Shown: positions 22,951 to 31,051 of the stretch, piece after piece
How positions within the stretch are numbered: position 1 is the stretch's first letter
Layout: the number at the start of each line of letters is the position of its first letter
Assembly: GCA_019912385.1 (NCBI GenBank)
Contig: JAIOIW010000126.1
Coordinates: 1-64,000, forward strand
Source: Notoacmeibacter sp.
GTDB taxonomy: Bacteria; Pseudomonadota; Alphaproteobacteria; Rhizobiales; Rhizobiaceae
DNA: 64,000 bases
Direction: 5' to 3'
The notes under the pieces: generated by a model
The model's input: the letters and a program-made list of their open reading frames with translations, nothing else
Databases searched by the model: none
What the model was told of the DNA's origin: nothing
Program-made: the position numbers and the translations under genes

Positions 22951-23928
22951 TCAGGCCAGGGCTTTACGGGCCGCAGCGGCGATTTTCGCGGCGTTCGGGA
23001 GCATCGCGGTCTCAAGCGGCTCGGAATAGGGGATCGCCATGTCCGGCATCGCCACGCGCTCGACAGGCGCATCGAGGTCGTCGAAGCAGTGGTCCATGAT
23101 CGAAGCGGACAGCTCCGCGGCGAAGCCACAGAAAGTCCAGCCTTCGTTGACCACGACCGCATGGTGGGTCTTGGCGATTGACGCCATGATTGCGCCGATG
23201 TCGAGCGGGCGCAGCGTGCGCAGGTCGATCACTTCGGCTGAAATGCCGTCCTTGGCCAGTTCCCTGGCGGCCTGTTCGGCTTCCAGCACCATTTTCGAAG
23301 TGGCGAAGATCGAAACGTCCGTTCCTTCCTTCACCACCTTTGCCTTGCCGATGGTCACCAGCACATCGTCACCGTCCGGCACTTCGCCGCGCATGTTGTA
23401 AAGCAGTTTGTGCTCCAGAAAGACCACCGGCTGCGGATCGCGAATCGCGGCTTTCAAAAGGCCCTTGGCGTCTGCCGGCGTGACCGGCGCGACGACCTTG
23501 ATACCGGGCACATGGGCGACGAAGGAGTCGAGGCTCTTGGCGTGCTGCGCGCCCGTGCCGACGCCGCCGCCGCCCTGGGTCCGCAGGACGAACGGGATTT
23601 CCACCTGTCCCTCCCAGAGATAACCAAAGACGGAAGCCTGATTGACCAGCGCGTCGAGGGTCAGCGGCATGAAGTCCGCGTACATTATCTCCAGCACGGG
23701 CCGCGTGCCGCTCATCGCTGCGGTGACAGCCATGGCGGTCAGCGCTTGTTCGGAAATCGGCGTGTCGCGGACCCGGTTCTCGCCGAATTCCTCCATCAGG
23801 CCCTTCGACACCTTGAAGACGCCGCCATAGCGGCCGATGTCCTCGCCGAACATGAACACCGTCGGATCCCGTTGCATTTCTTCGCGAAGGGCGGAATTGA
23901 GCGCCTCCGCATATCTCATCATCGTCAT
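22951..23928 (-). CDS. 2-oxoacid dehydrogenase E1 beta subunit (AcoB-like)
   Basis: 325 residues of the transketolase-like E1 beta family: pyrimidine-binding domain first (FMFGEDIGRYGGVFKVSKGL), then the transketolase C-terminal domain (RTLRPLDIGAIMASI). It pairs with the E1 alpha gene, whose stop it overlaps by four bases, forming the alpha2beta2 thiamine-diphosphate decarboxylase of an acetoin, pyruvate or branched-chain type complex. The downstream E2 starts 11 bases later. Substrate specificity cannot be fixed from sequence; the AcoC-like E2 favours an acetoin-dehydrogenase-type complex, while the genetic context favours a 2-oxoacid from an amine. Confidence 0.88.
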   Translation of the reverse strand: MTMMRYAEALNSALREEMQRDPTVFMFGEDIGRYGGVFKVSKGLMEEFGENRVRDTPISEQALTAMAVTAAMSGTRPVLEIMYADFMPLTLDALVNQASVFGYLWEGQVEIPFVLRTQGGGGVGTGAQHAKSLDSFVAHVPGIKVVAPVTPADAKGLLKAAIRDPQPVVFLEHKLLYNMRGEVPDGDDVLVTIGKAKVVKEGTDVSIFATSKMVLEAEQAARELAKDGISAEVIDLRTLRPLDIGAIMASIAKTHHAVVVNEGWTFCGFAAELSASIMDHCFDDLDAPVERVAMPDMAIPYSEPLETAMLPNAAKIAAAARKALA

Positions 23929-24899
23929 CGGGAAATCTCCGAATAAGCGCTGCTCGGCGCATGCGTTTCGAAAACCGGCAGGGGATCCGCCAGCGCCTGC
24001 TCGAAAGCCGCGCCCATTTCGATGTTGGCGGCAGCTTCGATCCTGGCGACTTCATCCGCGCCGATCAGCTCGTCCAATGCCGCCGCGGCGATCCTGATGG
24101 GGTCGCGTTCGCGCCACTGGGCGATTTCCTCTTCCGGCTGGTAGCCGCCGACGTCGGAAGTGGAGAAACCTTCCATGCGGTATGTCTTCGCCTCGATCAG
24201 GGTCGGCCCGTAGCCGCGCCGCGCGCGTTCCGCCGCCTCCGCCGCCGCCCGGTAGACGGCAACCGCGTCATTGCCGTCGACCATGACGCCCGGCATGCCG
24301 TATCCCTCCGCTCGGATATGCAGGTCCTTGACGGGGGACTGGACCTCTTGGCGCACGGTGAGGCCGTACTGGTTGTTTTCCAGCAGGAAGATGACCGGCA
24401 GCTTCCAGAGCCCGGCCATGTTCATCGATTCATGGCAGATACCCGTCTGCGCCGCGCCGTCGCCAAACACGGCCATGGCCACGCGGTCCTGCTTCAGGAC
24501 CTGGAAGGAGAGCGCCATGCCCGTTGCCGCCGGGATGCCGGCGCCGACGATCGCGTTGCCCCCGAGCATGCCGGTTGCGATGTCGCCCAGGAGCATGTGC
24601 CCGCCGCGGCCGCGGCAATAGCCGGTCTCCCGCCCCATGATCTCGGCCACTATGCGCCGCGGATCCATTCCCTTGCCGATATAGACGTGGTGACCGCGAT
24701 GCGAAGTGCAAACGTAGTCGTCATCATTGAGGACCGCGCAGGCGGCCACGCCAACGGCTTCCTGCCCGTCGCAACGGTGCAGCGGTCCCCGCGTTTTCGC
24801 CTGTTTCGCAAGATCGCCGAGCATCTCCTCGAGCCGGCGCGTCAGCACCATCCGGCGGAGGATTTCCTTCTGTTCCTCGACTGAAGGGGTGTTTTTCAT
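23925..24899 (-). CDS. 2-oxoacid dehydrogenase E1 alpha subunit (AcoA-like)
   Basis: 324 residues with the thiamine-diphosphate-binding motif GDGAAQTGICHESMNMA ending in LENNQYG (GDG...NN). The region GYCRGRGGHMLLGD is typical of the phosphorylation-loop area of PDH-like E1 alpha subunits. The ATG is preceded by GAGG at eight bases. It is the first gene of an E1a-E1b-E2-proC operon. A copy of the GTTATAAC palindrome lies 24 bases upstream of the start, between -10 and the coding region or overlapping the promoter, and is shared with two other units of the island. Confidence 0.88.
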   Translation of the reverse strand: MKNTPSVEEQKEILRRMVLTRRLEEMLGDLAKQAKTRGPLHRCDGQEAVGVAACAVLNDDDYVCTSHRGHHVYIGKGMDPRRIVAEIMGRETGYCRGRGGHMLLGDIATGMLGGNAIVGAGIPAATGMALSFQVLKQDRVAMAVFGDGAAQTGICHESMNMAGLWKLPVIFLLENNQYGLTVRQEVQSPVKDLHIRAEGYGMPGVMVDGNDAVAVYRAAAEAAERARRGYGPTLIEAKTYRMEGFSTSDVGGYQPEEEIAQWRERDPIRIAAAALDELIGADEVARIEAAANIEMGAAFEQALADPLPVFETHAPSSAYSEISR

Positions 24900-24922
24900 C
24901 TCACATGCCTCAAAGTGATATT

Positions 24923-24932
24923 CGTTATAACA
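24923..24932. promoter_or_regulatory. candidate GntR operator copy 1 (CGTTATAACA)
   Basis: The 8-bp palindrome GTTATAAC is perfect; the 10-bp form differs at the first base from TGTTATAACA. It is 24 bases from the E1 alpha start codon. The same element lies before the ABC transporter and the SDR operon. Binding by the GntR protein at 29417-30106 is inferred from linkage. Confidence 0.55.
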
Positions 24933-25129
24933 TCGATCATTGGAAGGTCGTACGCAAGCGTTTTTTTGCCGCCTTCTCGGTGCAGTCTCGAAGGGAAAGC
25001 GGTGCCAGGATGGCCGTCGCCGTCGACGTAAAGTTAGTTTAAGATAATAAAAACAACTAATTGAGGAATGGCATGGAAGAATCTCGCCCCGGAGTGCAAA
25101 AAATGCTGGACAAGTCGGCTGAGTTTCAG

Positions 25130-25139
25130 TGTTATAACA
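25130..25139. promoter_or_regulatory. candidate GntR operator copy 2 (TGTTATAACA)
   Basis: A perfect 10-bp palindrome, 66 bases before the start codon of the substrate-binding protein gene. It is followed by AAATATCGA, similar to the TATATCATA after copy 3, so the shared element may be longer than the palindrome. Confidence 0.6.
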
Positions 25140-25205
25140 AATATCGAGCGGTCGCGCATTGGCTGCCGATGGGGATCAATCCGAAACCATGAATGGGGAA
25201 CCCTG

Positions 25206-26243
25206 ATGAAGCATCTTGTAAGGCTAGGGCTCGCAGCGGCGGCAGCGGTGGCACTGACCGGGCCGAGTTTTGCCGAATTCGGCGCAACTTTGAATACGGT
25301 AAAGGAGCGCGGCGCGCTTTCCTGTACCGGTCACAACGGTTCCTTCCCCGGCATGGCCGAGGTGGATGACAAGGGTAACTGGAAGGGCTTCGACATCGAC
25401 TTGTGCCGTGCGCTTGCCACTGCCATCTTCGGCACTGCCGAGGGGCACCTCAACATCCAGTCGACCAGCTGGGAACAGCGATGGCCGTCGCTTCAGTCGG
25501 GCGAACTGGATGTCGTGATCAAGGCCAGCGGCTGGACGATGAGCCGCGACACGGATACCGCGCTGCAGTTCTCGCGCCCCTACATGCTGGCCGGCATCCA
25601 TTACGCTACTCATGCCGACAATGGCGCCAAGACCGTCAAGGACCTCGATGGCGGCACGGTCTGCATTCAGGCGGGTACCACTATGGAGCGCTATGTGGTC
25701 GAGCATTCCGCCGCGAACGGCTACTCCATGGAGAGTGTGAAGTATGACACGACCGAAGCGGCCAAGGCTGCCTTCATCTCGGGTCGCTGCGATGCCTACA
25801 TCGATTGGGACCTGCAGCTAGCCGTCATGCGCAACACCGAAGCGCAGGATCCCGAAAGCGTCGTGATTCTGCCGGACGTCCTATCTGCGGAACCTGTGGC
25901 GATCATCATGCGCCAGGGCGACGATCAGTGGGTCGACATCAACAACTGGCTGCTGTCTGTGCTGATCATGGCCGAGGAGAACGGCGTCACCAGCAAGAAC
26001 GTCGACGAGATGCGCAACAACCCGCCCAATCCGGCTGTCGCGACGATGCTTGGCGTAACTCCCGGTGTGGGGACGCGCCTTGGCCTGTCGGATGACTGGG
26101 CCTACAATGTGATCAAGGAAAATGGCAACTACGCCGAGATCTGGGATCGCGACGTCGGCAAGGACTCCGTCTACAAGGTCGAACGTAGCACCAACGCCCT
26201 GATCCGTGACGGCGGCGTCCTCTATCCGCTGGTCATGGACTGA
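25206..26243 (+). CDS. amino acid ABC transporter substrate-binding protein (AapJ-like)
   Basis: 345 residues. A signal peptide (MKHLVRLGLAAAAAVALTG...FAEFG) targets it to the periplasm. The mature protein is a type II periplasmic binding protein of the polar amino acid family (PAAT), close to AapJ of the rhizobial general L-amino acid permease, recognisable by NTVKERGALSCTGHNGSFPG, GFDIDLCRALA and the C-terminal WAYNVIKENGNYAEIWDRDVG. The start at 25206 has GGGGA upstream and begins the signal peptide; an upstream extension to 25068 has neither. Aap systems take diverse L-amino acids and some related compounds; here the ligand is probably the island's substrate. Confidence 0.9.
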   Translation: MKHLVRLGLAAAAAVALTGPSFAEFGATLNTVKERGALSCTGHNGSFPGMAEVDDKGNWKGFDIDLCRALATAIFGTAEGHLNIQSTSWEQRWPSLQSGELDVVIKASGWTMSRDTDTALQFSRPYMLAGIHYATHADNGAKTVKDLDGGTVCIQAGTTMERYVVEHSAANGYSMESVKYDTTEAAKAAFISGRCDAYIDWDLQLAVMRNTEAQDPESVVILPDVLSAEPVAIIMRQGDDQWVDINNWLLSVLIMAEENGVTSKNVDEMRNNPPNPAVATMLGVTPGVGTRLGLSDDWAYNVIKENGNYAEIWDRDVGKDSVYKVERSTNALIRDGGVLYPLVMD

Positions 26244-26315
26244 TTTGGAACCTCCCGCTGGCCGGCAAGACGGCCAGCGGGGCTTCCAGCACTGCAAACC
26301 GGAAAGAATCGTCCG

Positions 26316-27485
26316 ATGTCGACCTTGCTGAACAGCCGACGGTTCCGGAACGTCGCGATCCAGGCGGGGTTTGTCGTGATCATCCTGGTAGTAGTGGTAT
26401 CGGCCGTCATTATCGGGCGGCAGAACCTCCAGGCGCAGGGCGCCACATCCGGATTTGCCTTTCTGCACCGCGCGACCGGCTTTGAGTTGGGTTTCTCGCT
26501 TATCGAAACCGGACCCTTTGACAGCTTCGGCCGGTTTCTCCTGGCAGGTCTCCTGAACACCATTTTCCTCGGTATGATCGGTATTGTCCTGGCAAACGTC
26601 GTGGGCTTGACCGTCGCAGTCCTTCGAACCGCGAACAACGGCGCCCTGAACGCAATCGGGACGATGTATATCGAGACGTTCCGAAACATTCCTATGATCC
26701 TGCAGGCGCTGTTCTGGTACGCGCTTCTGACTAGTCTTCCTGCGCCGAAGCAAGCGTATCACCTGCTGGATTTGGCGTTTTTTTCATCGCGCGGCCTCTA
26801 TCTTCCCGGTCTCAACGTGACCGGGGCGGCCGCGGCGATCTTCTTTCTGTTGCTGGCGGCAGGCGTTGTCGCCAGTGTCTGTTTCTCGATTTCGCGCCGC
26901 TTCAAGAGCATGCCGAACGTGCGGCGCAGCCGCATTCGCTGGACCGTTCTTGCGGCAGGCGTCCTTCTCGGCATCGTGGCCCTGGCCTATGGCCGGGTTC
27001 CCGATACGCCGGTTCTGTCGATCCCGGAATTGCGCGGCCTCAACATTCGCGACGGTGTTCGCATCCCGCCGGAGCTGGCGTCGCTCGCCATCGCGATGGC
27101 GGTATATGGCGGAGCATTCATCGCCGAGGTGATCCGGGCCGGCTTCATTTCCGTCGGAAAGGGCCAGGTGGAAGCCGCCCATGCGCTGGGCCTTGCACCC
27201 TGGCATGTTTTCTCACGCGTTCGCCTGCCGCTTGCCATCCGAGCGGTGCTGCCGACCCTGATCAACCAGTATGTCTGGCTGTTCAAGGCGACCACGCTCG
27301 GCATTGCCGTCGGATTTGCCGACTTCTTCGCGGTCGTGTCGGTTTCGATCAGCCAAGCGGGCCAGACGCTGGAACTCATCGGCATCCTGATGCTCGGGTT
27401 CCTGGTCATGAACAACATCATCGCCTTCGTACTCAATCGCGTGAACAAGGCCATTGCCCTTAAGGGCACGCAGTTGAGGGTGTAG
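26316..27485 (+). CDS. amino acid ABC transporter permease (AapQ-like)
   Basis: 389 residues, about eight membrane helices, longer than most PAAT permeases, as is usual in the Aap/Bzt group. The C-terminal half has the inner-membrane-component loop EAAHALGLAPWHVFSRVRLP (EAA motif), which contacts the ATPase. It forms a heterodimeric channel with the product of the next gene, six bases downstream. It follows the binding protein gene with a 72-base gap. Confidence 0.9.
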   Translation: MSTLLNSRRFRNVAIQAGFVVIILVVVVSAVIIGRQNLQAQGATSGFAFLHRATGFELGFSLIETGPFDSFGRFLLAGLLNTIFLGMIGIVLANVVGLTVAVLRTANNGALNAIGTMYIETFRNIPMILQALFWYALLTSLPAPKQAYHLLDLAFFSSRGLYLPGLNVTGAAAAIFFLLLAAGVVASVCFSISRRFKSMPNVRRSRIRWTVLAAGVLLGIVALAYGRVPDTPVLSIPELRGLNIRDGVRIPPELASLAIAMAVYGGAFIAEVIRAGFISVGKGQVEAAHALGLAPWHVFSRVRLPLAIRAVLPTLINQYVWLFKATTLGIAVGFADFFAVVSVSISQAGQTLELIGILMLGFLVMNNIIAFVLNRVNKAIALKGTQLRV

Positions 27486-27491
27486 GCTGTC

Positions 27492-28592
27492 ATGACCATT
27501 TCCGCGACCGCAGCCAGTATCCGCAATGCCCGGCCCCGTGGCTCGCTGGGGAACCGCCTTCGCAAGCGATACTTCTCGACCCCCGTCAATACGTCCATCT
27601 CCGTGGTCGGGCTCGCCATTATGGCATGGGTGATCTGGACTGCCTTCGAGTGGGCGGTGCTCAACGCGGTCTGGCGGTCGCCCGACGGCACATCGCAAGT
27701 GTGCAGGGGCATCGACGGCGCGTGCTGGGCGGTGATCAATGTGCGTTGGCGGCTGATCCTTTTCGGCCTTTTTCCCTTCGAGGAACAGTGGCGCTCGACG
27801 ATCGCCTGCATCGTCATCGTCGTCGTCGCCATTCTCTCCTGCGTGCCGGTGTTCTGGAAGCCAGTGCGGCTCGCGGGCCTGTGGGTCGCCGGCTTTGCGC
27901 TGTTCTACAGCTTCATCAGCGGCGGCATCTTCGACATGCCCTATGTCGGGCCGTCTGAGTGGGGCGGCCTGACGCTCACGGTCTTCTTCTATGCGGCCGG
28001 CGTGCTGATCGGCATGCCGCTGGCCATATGCCTCGCGCTGATGCGCCGCTCGGAACTGCCGGTCATCGCCGTGACGACGGGGCTGTTCATCGATGTTGTC
28101 AGATCGTTGCCGCTCGTGACTATTCTCTTCACGGCTGCGCTTGTGCTGCCCTTCGTCCTGCCGTCCTTCCTGATTGGCGACAAGATCTGGCGCGTCATTA
28201 TCGGCTTCGCGCTGTTCTTCGCCGTTTACCAGGCGGAGATAATCCGTAGCGGAATCCAGTCTCTGCCCAAGGGACAGGAGGAAGCCGCGAAGGCGCTTGG
28301 GTTAAGCTACTGGCAGCGCACGACCAGGATCATCCTGCCGCAGGCCTTTCGCCGGGCCTTGCCGCCGACCATCAACCAGTTCGTGATCACCTTCAAGGAA
28401 ACCGCGCTGATCGTCATCATCGGCTTCTTCGATGTTCTCGCTTCGGGAAAGGCGGCTTTCGGTTCGGGCGAGTGGTCATTTGCATGGGTCGAAGTCTACT
28501 GCTTTGTCGCCATGATCTATTTCGTCTTCGTGTTCAGCCTGTCTCGCTACGGTGTCTATCTCGAGCACCGGTTGAGGGTGGGGAAACTCTAG
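27492..28592 (+). CDS. amino acid ABC transporter permease (AapM-like)
   Basis: 366 residues, the second Aap-type permease. The EAA loop reads EEAAKALGLSYWQRTTRIILP near residue 260, followed by ALPPTINQFVITFKETALI, the usual sequence in this group. It starts six bases after the first permease and ends 15 bases before the ATPase gene, consistent with one operon from the binding protein to the ATPase. Confidence 0.9.
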   Translation: MTISATAASIRNARPRGSLGNRLRKRYFSTPVNTSISVVGLAIMAWVIWTAFEWAVLNAVWRSPDGTSQVCRGIDGACWAVINVRWRLILFGLFPFEEQWRSTIACIVIVVVAILSCVPVFWKPVRLAGLWVAGFALFYSFISGGIFDMPYVGPSEWGGLTLTVFFYAAGVLIGMPLAICLALMRRSELPVIAVTTGLFIDVVRSLPLVTILFTAALVLPFVLPSFLIGDKIWRVIIGFALFFAVYQAEIIRSGIQSLPKGQEEAAKALGLSYWQRTTRIILPQAFRRALPPTINQFVITFKETALIVIIGFFDVLASGKAAFGSGEWSFAWVEVYCFVAMIYFVFVFSLSRYGVYLEHRLRVGKL

Positions 28593-28607
28593 CAACGGAA
28601 AACAGAC

Positions 28608-29348
28608 ATGACCGACGTTGCCGTCAGCATCTCCCATATGAACAAGTATTATGGCGGGTTTCATGCCCTCAAGGATGTCAATCTCGAAGTCGAAAAAGGG
28701 GAACGTATTGTCGTTTGCGGGCCTTCAGGCTCAGGCAAGTCGACGCTGATCCGCTGCATCAACCGGCTGGAGGAGCATCAGGAGGGCTCGATCAACGTTC
28801 TTGGCACCGAACTGAACGATGACGTCGCGAATATCGATATCATCCGGCGCGAAGTCGGCATGGTGTTTCAGCACTTCAATCTGTTTCCGCATCTGACGGT
28901 TCTTGAAAATTGCACCCTGGCGCCGATGCTTGCGCGCAAGATCTCTCAGGCCGACGCGGAAAAATCCGCCATGATGTTCCTCGAGCGCGTGAGAATCCCG
29001 GAACAGGCGGAGAAATTCCCCGGAGAACTTTCAGGCGGCCAGCAGCAGCGGGTGGCGATCGCGCGCGCACTGTGCATGAAGCCCGAAATCCTGCTCTTCG
29101 ACGAGCCCACCTCGGCGCTCGATCCGGAAATGATCAGCGAGGTGCTGGACGTGATGGTGGGGCTCGCGAGCGACGGAATGACCATGATTTGCGTTACCCA
29201 TGAAATGGGATTTGCGCGCCAGGTCGCCGACCGTGTCATCTTCATGGATCATGGCGAGATCGTCGAGGAAGCGGCTCCCGGCCAGTTCTTCGAGGCGCCG
29301 AAGAACGAGAGGACGAAGGAATTTCTCCGCCAGATCCTCTCCCACTGA
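28608..29348 (+). CDS. amino acid ABC transporter ATP-binding protein (AapP-like)
   Basis: 246 residues, a complete ABC ATPase. Walker A is [10 protein letters not shown], the signature is [15 protein letters not shown], Walker B with the catalytic Glu is [12 protein letters not shown], and the H-loop is CVTHEMGFA. It energises the two preceding permeases. Last gene of the transporter operon; the regulator gene follows 68 bases later, and no GTTATAAC copy lies between. Confidence 0.93.
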   Translation: MTDVAVSISHMNKYYGGFHALKDVNLEVEKGERIVVCGPSGSGKSTLIRCINRLEEHQEGSINVLGTELNDDVANIDIIRREVGMVFQHFNLFPHLTVLENCTLAPMLARKISQADAEKSAMMFLERVRIPEQAEKFPGELSGGQQQRVAIARALCMKPEILLFDEPTSALDPEMISEVLDVMVGLASDGMTMICVTHEMGFARQVADRVIFMDHGEIVEEAAPGQFFEAPKNERTKEFLRQILSH

Positions 29349-29416
29349 CGCCGTGGTGTTTATATCGGCGTTGTGTCTTTATTAACTCGCAAACGATTCA
29401 ATCCGGGACCTTGTCC

Positions 29417-30106
29417 ATGTCCGCAGCACTTGAAAACCTCTCTCCACTCGCCCGCCCTGATACGCTGGCGCAGAGGGTGAGGACCCAACTGAAAGAGGCT
29501 GTGATGGCCGGACGTTTCAGTCCCGGCCAGAGGCTGACCATCCGCAGCGTAGCCGGCGCGCTGGCGGTCAGCCTGACCCCGGCGCGGGAAGCGCTCTACA
29601 ACCTGGCGTCCGAGGGTGTGCTCGATCTGCGTTCCGACGGGTCCGTCTATGTCCCGGAACTGACCGAAGAGCGGATAATCGAACTGACGAAGATCCGGGT
29701 GGCTCTCGAAGGTCTCGCTTCGCGGGAAGCGGTTCAAAGGATAACCGATAGCGAAATCACGAAAATAGTCGCGTTGAACGAGGCGATAATCAAGACGGAT
29801 GCCGAGCAGGAATATTCAGAGCTGATTTCGCTGAACTGGCAGTTTCATTTCAGCATATACCGCGCCAGCCAGATGGACCATCTCGTGCGGATGATCGAAA
29901 GCTGCTGGATGATGACGGGTTCTTATCTCAACGTCATCTATCCGAAATTCGGAGAGGTGAAGGAGGGAATCAGCAACCACCTTCAGATCGTGCGCGCGCT
30001 GGAACAGCGGGACGGTGAGCGCCTGGCGAGCGCGATCAATATGGACATTAACCTTTCCGCGGACGCCTTGTTGAGCGCCATCCGCCATCAGGCGCCATCC
30101 GGCTAA
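29417..30106 (+). CDS. GntR-family regulator, FCD (FadR-like) subfamily
   Basis: 229 residues. The N-terminal winged helix (about residues 20-75) has AQRVRTQLKEAVMAGRFSPG and LTIRSVAGALAVSLTPAREAL, typical of FCD-type GntR proteins. The C-terminal all-helical FCD domain keeps metal-site residues of the group: an Asp/Asn near NWQFHFSIYRAS, and His in GISNHLQIVRALEQRD. Such regulators usually bind a carboxylic acid through a metal. The ATG at 29417 follows GGGAC by seven bases; a TTG two codons upstream is the alternative. It sits between the transporter and the enzyme operon and is the best candidate for binding the palindrome upstream of three units. Confidence 0.88.
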   Translation: MSAALENLSPLARPDTLAQRVRTQLKEAVMAGRFSPGQRLTIRSVAGALAVSLTPAREALYNLASEGVLDLRSDGSVYVPELTEERIIELTKIRVALEGLASREAVQRITDSEITKIVALNEAIIKTDAEQEYSELISLNWQFHFSIYRASQMDHLVRMIESCWMMTGSYLNVIYPKFGEVKEGISNHLQIVRALEQRDGERLASAINMDINLSADALLSAIRHQAPSG

Positions 30107-30227
30107 CAGCCAGGGCGTTGCTCGAACCGAGCACGGCTTTCCGAATAATGTGATGTCGCTGGCCCGGAGTTATTAAACGAAAATTCGAGTGTCCGTCTAT
30201 CAGAGTGTGAGGTTTTCTCTTGTAATG

Positions 30228-30237
30228 TGTTATAACA
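30228..30237. promoter_or_regulatory. candidate GntR operator copy 3 (TGTTATAACA)
   Basis: A perfect 10-bp palindrome 42 bases before the SDR start codon, followed by TATATCATA. It is identical in its ten bases to the copy before the transporter gene. The surrounding 170 bases between gntR and the SDR gene are AT-richer than the coding sequence and hold no gene. Confidence 0.6.
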
Positions 30238-30279
30238 TATATCATAAGATCTGCAGACCTCACGACAGGCAGGTGACCC

Positions 30280-31044
30280 ATGCAGGACAGGCATAAATCG
30301 GTTTTCATCACCGGTGCTGGAAGCGGTATCGGCAGGGCGGCGGCTTTACGTTTCAACGCCGAGGGATACGGCGTTTGTCTCTTCGATCTCAACGAAGAAG
30401 CGATTGGGAATGTGGCAGCGGAACTGAATCCCGCTTTTGGATCGATTTGCGTGGCCGGTTCCGTTACCGATGCCGGGCAATTGACCGACGCAATAGCCGC
30501 AACGAAGAACCAGTTCGGTACGGTCGATTGTGTTGTGACGTCCGCGGGCATCGTGAAGGTGGAGCCGGCGATCGACGCCGATCCGGAGAACTTTCGCAGG
30601 ACAATGGAGATCAACGTCGTCGGCAGTTGGCTCGCTGCGCAGGCGGCCGGCCGGGTCATGATAGAGCAGAAGCACGGAAGCATCGTGATGATCGGCTCGG
30701 TCTATGGCGCCGGAGGGGCACCGCAACGCACGGCATACTGCGCCTCCAAGGGCGCTGTTCACAGCCTCGTCCAGAGCCTCGCCGTAGAATGGGGCCCGCT
30801 TGGAGTGCGGGTCAATGCCGTGGCGCCGACCGGCGTTCGCACGCCGATGGTGCAGGATCTCATCGACAAGGGTATCTACAATCTCAAGGGCGTGCAGGCG
30901 CGGGCTCCGCTCGGTCGTCTCGCGGAACCCGAAGAAGTGGCGGCCGCCTGCTTTTTCCTTGCCGGAGAAGAATCGCGCTTCACAACCGGGCATGTGCTCC
31001 CCGTCGATGGCGGCTGGCTCGCCAACGGTTATACAACGAGCTGA
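30280..31044 (+). CDS. SDR-family NAD(P)-dependent oxidoreductase
   Basis: 254 residues of the classical short-chain dehydrogenase family. The cofactor motif is TGAGSGIGRAAAL, with an Asp after beta-2 (FDLNEE) suggesting NAD preference. The catalytic residues are Ser in IGSVYG, Tyr and Lys in AYCASKGA, and the Asn of the NAG region is changed to TSAGI. The C-terminus VDGGWLANGY is usual for FabG-like SDRs. First gene of a five-gene operon; the next start is seven bases after its stop. It would oxidise a secondary alcohol or reduce a ketone of the island's substrate; which one is not known. Confidence 0.88.
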   Translation: MQDRHKSVFITGAGSGIGRAAALRFNAEGYGVCLFDLNEEAIGNVAAELNPAFGSICVAGSVTDAGQLTDAIAATKNQFGTVDCVVTSAGIVKVEPAIDADPENFRRTMEINVVGSWLAAQAAGRVMIEQKHGSIVMIGSVYGAGGAPQRTAYCASKGAVHSLVQSLAVEWGPLGVRVNAVAPTGVRTPMVQDLIDKGIYNLKGVQARAPLGRLAEPEEVAAACFFLAGEESRFTTGHVLPVDGGWLANGYTTS

Positions 31045-31051
31045 CCGCCAC

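Larger units (their letters stand above)
24900..25205. promoter_or_regulatory. divergent control region, E1 alpha operon and ABC transporter
   Basis: A 306-base gene-free region between two divergent units. It holds two copies of a palindrome (24923-24932 and 25130-25139), and an imperfect TTAGTT-N15-AACTAA repeat (25034-25060) in an AT-rich stretch. No coding sequence can be supported: an open frame reads into the transporter gene from 25068 but lacks a ribosome-binding site and family similarity. Confidence 0.6.
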
